Made by a program: the position numbers and the translations under genes. A stretch of 13,915 bases of DNA from CAYRIF01 sp964424205 (GTDB lineage: Bacteria > Bacteroidota > Bacteroidia > Cytophagales > Cyclobacteriaceae), in contig CAYRIF010000070.1 of NCBI GenBank assembly GCA_964424205.1, positions 1-13,915 of the forward strand. Direction: 5' to 3'. The notes beneath the pieces are model-generated. The model was not told where the DNA came from, did no database searches, and saw only the letters and a program-made list of their open reading frames with translations. Below are positions 13,048-13,915 of the stretch, piece after piece. Positions within the stretch are counted from its first letter, which is position 1. Each line of letters opens with the position of its first letter.

Positions 13048-13494
13048 AACACTTCTCAACCCTTCATAAACCACAACACTCACCGCATTGGCAAGATTTA
13101 AACTTCTAATATGTTTACTGAAAAGTGGGATTTTATAGAGTTTTTCTGAGTGCTCATCTGTGATACGTTTTGGTAAACCCACAGACTCCTTTCCAAATAT
13201 CAAGAACATATCATCTTTGTAATCCACTGACCAGTGGTCTTTGCTGCCATGGCTAGAAAAATACACCATCTCTTTGTCTTTATTTTTAGCATAGAAGTCA
13301 TCAATGCTTTCATAAACAAATAGCGAAATGTGCTGCCAATAATCAAGCCCGGCGCGTTTCACCCTTTTATCACTTAGTTCAAACCCGAATGGTTTCACCA
13401 AATGCAGATTTGAGCCTGTTGCAAGCGTCAACCGCCCAATGTTTCCTGTGTTCATGGGTATTTCTGGTTCTATGAGGGCAATGTTGTACGCCAT
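13036..13494 (-). CDS. trmL: tRNA (cytidine(34)/uridine(34)-2'-O)-methyltransferase
   Basis: TrmL methylates the ribose of the wobble nucleotide (Cm34 or cmnm5Um34) in tRNA-Leu isoacceptors using S-adenosylmethionine. The 152-residue product is a minimal SPOUT methyltransferase of the expected length. The opening strand YNIALIEPEIPMNTGNIGR contains the family Asn-Thr-Gly-Asn-Ile signature. LHLVKPFGF and RAGLDYW follow, then the knot motifs FGKESVGLP (about 107-115), the IPL segment and SLNLANAVSVVVYE (about 132-145), which bind the cofactor. An in-frame ATG at 13527 would add 11 residues; the start at 13494 (MAYNIALIEPEIP) matches the family N-terminus. TATATTTG upstream (13525-13532) is a good -7 element and argues for the later start, since transcription would begin after 13527. 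It lies 46 bases after the GNAT gene on the same strand. Confidence 0.94.
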   Translation of the reverse strand: MAYNIALIEPEIPMNTGNIGRLTLATGSNLHLVKPFGFELSDKRVKRAGLDYWQHISLFVYESIDDFYAKNKDKEMVYFSSHGSKDHWSVDYKDDMFLIFGKESVGLPKRITDEHSEKLYKIPLFSKHIRSLNLANAVSVVVYEGLRSVKKT

Positions 13495-13524
13495 TATGCT
13501 TTTGTAATTAGTTTTAGTGATACA

Positions 13525-13532
13525 CAAATATA
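13525..13532 (-). promoter_or_regulatory. Candidate -7 promoter element for trmL
   Basis: The minus strand reads TATATTTG, a full match to TAnnTTTG, with an expected transcription start near 13518 and a leader of about 24 bases to the ATG at 13494. No clear TTTG is seen at the -33 distance. It lies within the 46-base gap after the GNAT gene. Confidence 0.45.
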
Positions 13533-13540
13533 CGTAATAC

Positions 13541-13915
13541 CTATTTGTTCTGTATATCCCTATTTAACCTCAAAAAATAAATAGGAAACCCAAGAGACTC
13601 ATCTTTTGCGATCACTTGAAAACCAAATTTTTGATATAGCCCAACATTGTATTCTGATACCGTATCTAGCATTACTGGGAGTTCATTGTCACGGTAATGA
13701 TATTTTACTTGTAACATCAGCCGAGCAGCGGTTCCCTTTCCTTTATGTGTCTGCATTACCCCAAGAATCATCGGTTTGATATGATTTTCTTTTGGATAAT
13801 TTCTCCTAGCAATTTTTTGCCTCTTCAGGACTTTAAATACTCGCCTGATGCCAATACACTTAAATGCCAACTGTATGTCTAGCCAGATTGTTTTTAGCGT
13901 AGTTTTATTTTCAGA
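13541..13915 (-). CDS. GNAT family N-acetyltransferase, partial (5' end beyond the window)
   Basis: The frame stays open to the window edge, so the 124 visible residues are the C-terminal part of a longer protein whose start lies to the right. Motif A of the Gcn5-related acetyltransferases is seen in LGVMQTHKGKGTAARLM, with the GKGTA acetyl-CoA pyrophosphate loop. It is followed by the motif B pattern LPVMLDTVSEYNVGLYQKFGFQVI, in which the Asn and the Tyr-x-x-x-Gly-Phe turn are typical. A TTG codon at 13870 could be mistaken for a start, but the frame continues upstream with sensible residues (TIWLDIQ). The acetyl acceptor (amine, antibiotic or protein) cannot be told. It precedes trmL on the same strand by 46 bases, with a probable separate trmL promoter between them. 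Confidence 0.8.
   Translation of the reverse strand, partial: SENKTTLKTIWLDIQLAFKCIGIRRVFKVLKRQKIARRNYPKENHIKPMILGVMQTHKGKGTAARLMLQVKYHYRDNELPVMLDTVSEYNVGLYQKFGFQVIAKDESLGFPIYFLRLNRDIQNK

Noticed and set aside
12870..13052. A 60-codon minus-strand frame between the EEP gene and trmL
   Set aside because: It overlaps the trmL end, spans the short inverted repeat, has no start context and resembles no family; a chance frame in a repeat-bearing spacer is more likely.
13495..13527. Earlier in-frame ATG (13527) for trmL
   Set aside because: Family members start at MAYNIALIEPEIP-like sequence, and the best -7 element would start transcription downstream of this ATG.
1..13915. CRISPR array, tRNA or rRNA genes, integrase or transposase
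   Set aside because: No regularly spaced repeats, cloverleaf-like sequences, rRNA motifs or DDE/tyrosine recombinase signatures were found on either strand.

Overview
The window looks like an AT-rich chromosomal segment of a Bacteroidota bacterium, most likely of the Cytophagales type. Three things support this: an adjacent SusC/SusD outer-membrane pair, Bacteroidota-style promoters (TTTG, then about 19 bases, then TAnnTTTG), and few Shine-Dalgarno sequences. No tRNA, rRNA, CRISPR array or classical insertion sequence was seen. The taxonomic call is inference from gene content; the genus cannot be named from this sequence alone.

Left part (1-2970, minus strand): lysine/diaminopimelate genes. 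dapB and dapA overlap by 4 bases and are translationally coupled. dapD follows after a 276-base spacer. They encode dihydrodipicolinate synthase, its reductase and the tetrahydrodipicolinate succinyltransferase, so the succinylase route to meso-diaminopimelate and lysine is implied. The left edge (1-231) is AT-rich and non-coding, with a duplicated palindromic motif.

Middle left (2971-4750, minus strand): a secreted zinc-dependent phospholipase C/S1-P1-fold hydrolase lies behind a DUF559 (Vsr-like) endonuclease-domain gene. The DUF559 gene sits between two inverted copies of a 36-39 base GC-rich, hairpin-forming repeat. Both copies are read in frame as the ends of the protein, and one ends 15 bases before the hydrolase start codon. 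This small endonuclease-plus-inverted-repeat cassette (about 501 bases) is the most unusual structure in the window and may be a minimal mobile or REP-like unit.

Centre (4811-6820, plus strand): rpsT (ribosomal protein S20) has an excellent promoter and a strong terminator. radC follows with a GTG start only about 15 bases after the terminator. After a 283-base spacer comes a DUF1684 lipoprotein gene of unknown function.

Right centre (6864-11534, minus strand): a two-gene susC-susD operon for an outer-membrane TonB-dependent uptake system, closed by a perfect hairpin terminator. No glycoside hydrolase, peptidase, sigma factor or sensor accompanies it inside the window, so its substrate cannot be inferred.

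Right end (11845-13915): a divergent gene for a cytoplasmic endonuclease/exonuclease/phosphatase-fold enzyme, then on the minus strand trmL (tRNA wobble-position 2'-O-methyltransferase) and a GNAT acetyltransferase cut off by the window edge. Degenerate AGAC-type repeats follow the 3' ends of both dapA and trmL in the same orientation.
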